A stretch of DNA of 6,107 nucleotides, from assembly GCA_003225515.1 (NCBI GenBank), contig QIAK01000340.1, forward strand, positions 605 through 6,711, read 5' to 3'. Source of the DNA: Acidobacteriota bacterium. Lineage in GTDB: Bacteria > Acidobacteriota > Terriglobia > Terriglobales > Acidobacteriaceae. The notes under the pieces are model-generated. The model saw only the letters and a program-made list of their open reading frames with translations. It did not search any database and was not told the DNA's origin. Of the stretch, positions 6,091 to 6,107 are shown one piece after another (the first letter of the stretch is position 1; each line of letters starts with the position of its first letter). The translations under genes were made by a program, and so were the position numbers.

Positions 6091-6107
6091 ATGAAACGAT
6101 TTCTTGC
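6091..6107 (+). CDS. Start of a gene running off the window
   Basis: Only MKRFL plus two bases of a sixth codon are visible. The start is supported by the GGAG upstream and by an AT-rich promoter-like stretch. Lys-Arg followed by Phe-Leu would suit the beginning of a signal peptide, but this is too little to identify the product. Confidence 0.55.

Overview
The window looks like a chromosomal segment from a moderately GC-rich bacterium. The best guess is Acidobacteriota (class Terriglobia, e.g. Koribacter-like). This is inferred from the style of the UvrA, from a pair of small exported helical proteins of a kind I associate with that phylum, and from a SprT-like protein with the same flavour. 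No sequence search was possible. All genes recognised lie on the + strand. I see no rRNA, tRNA, CRISPR array, transposase or prophage gene.

Layout. Positions 1-2581 hold most of uvrA (nucleotide excision repair ATPase); its first roughly 140 codons, including the first Walker A, lie left of the window. Three genes for exported proteins follow with almost no spacing: a TPR-repeat protein (about 2568-3986, overlapping the uvrA end), a small secreted helical protein (4008-4472, strong ribosome binding site) and a second small secreted helical protein (4469-5056, ATGA overlap with the previous gene). The tight packing suggests one transcription unit, uvrA-TPR-small1-small2. The three downstream products have signal peptides, so they act outside the cytoplasm and do not obviously share UvrA's job. 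The two small proteins may be distant paralogues.

The operon ends at a G-rich heptad repeat (consensus GGGGTYA, alternating TTA and TCA, about 5054-5102) that begins in the last stop codon. It is followed by a 215-base non-coding stretch containing a short hairpin and a perfect dyad. Next is a SprT-like zinc metalloprotease gene (5272-5953) interrupted by a frameshift near 5700-5726: the N-terminal half reads in one frame, and the HEMLH active-site half reads in the +1 frame. After a 137-base intergenic region with a small GAAA-loop hairpin and an AT-rich stretch, a new gene starts at 6091 and runs off the window.

Nothing here is clearly a new defence or mobile system. The points most worth checking are the frameshifted metalloprotease, the pairing of uvrA with three envelope-protein genes, the possible paralogy of the two small exported proteins, and the telomere-like G-rich repeat.
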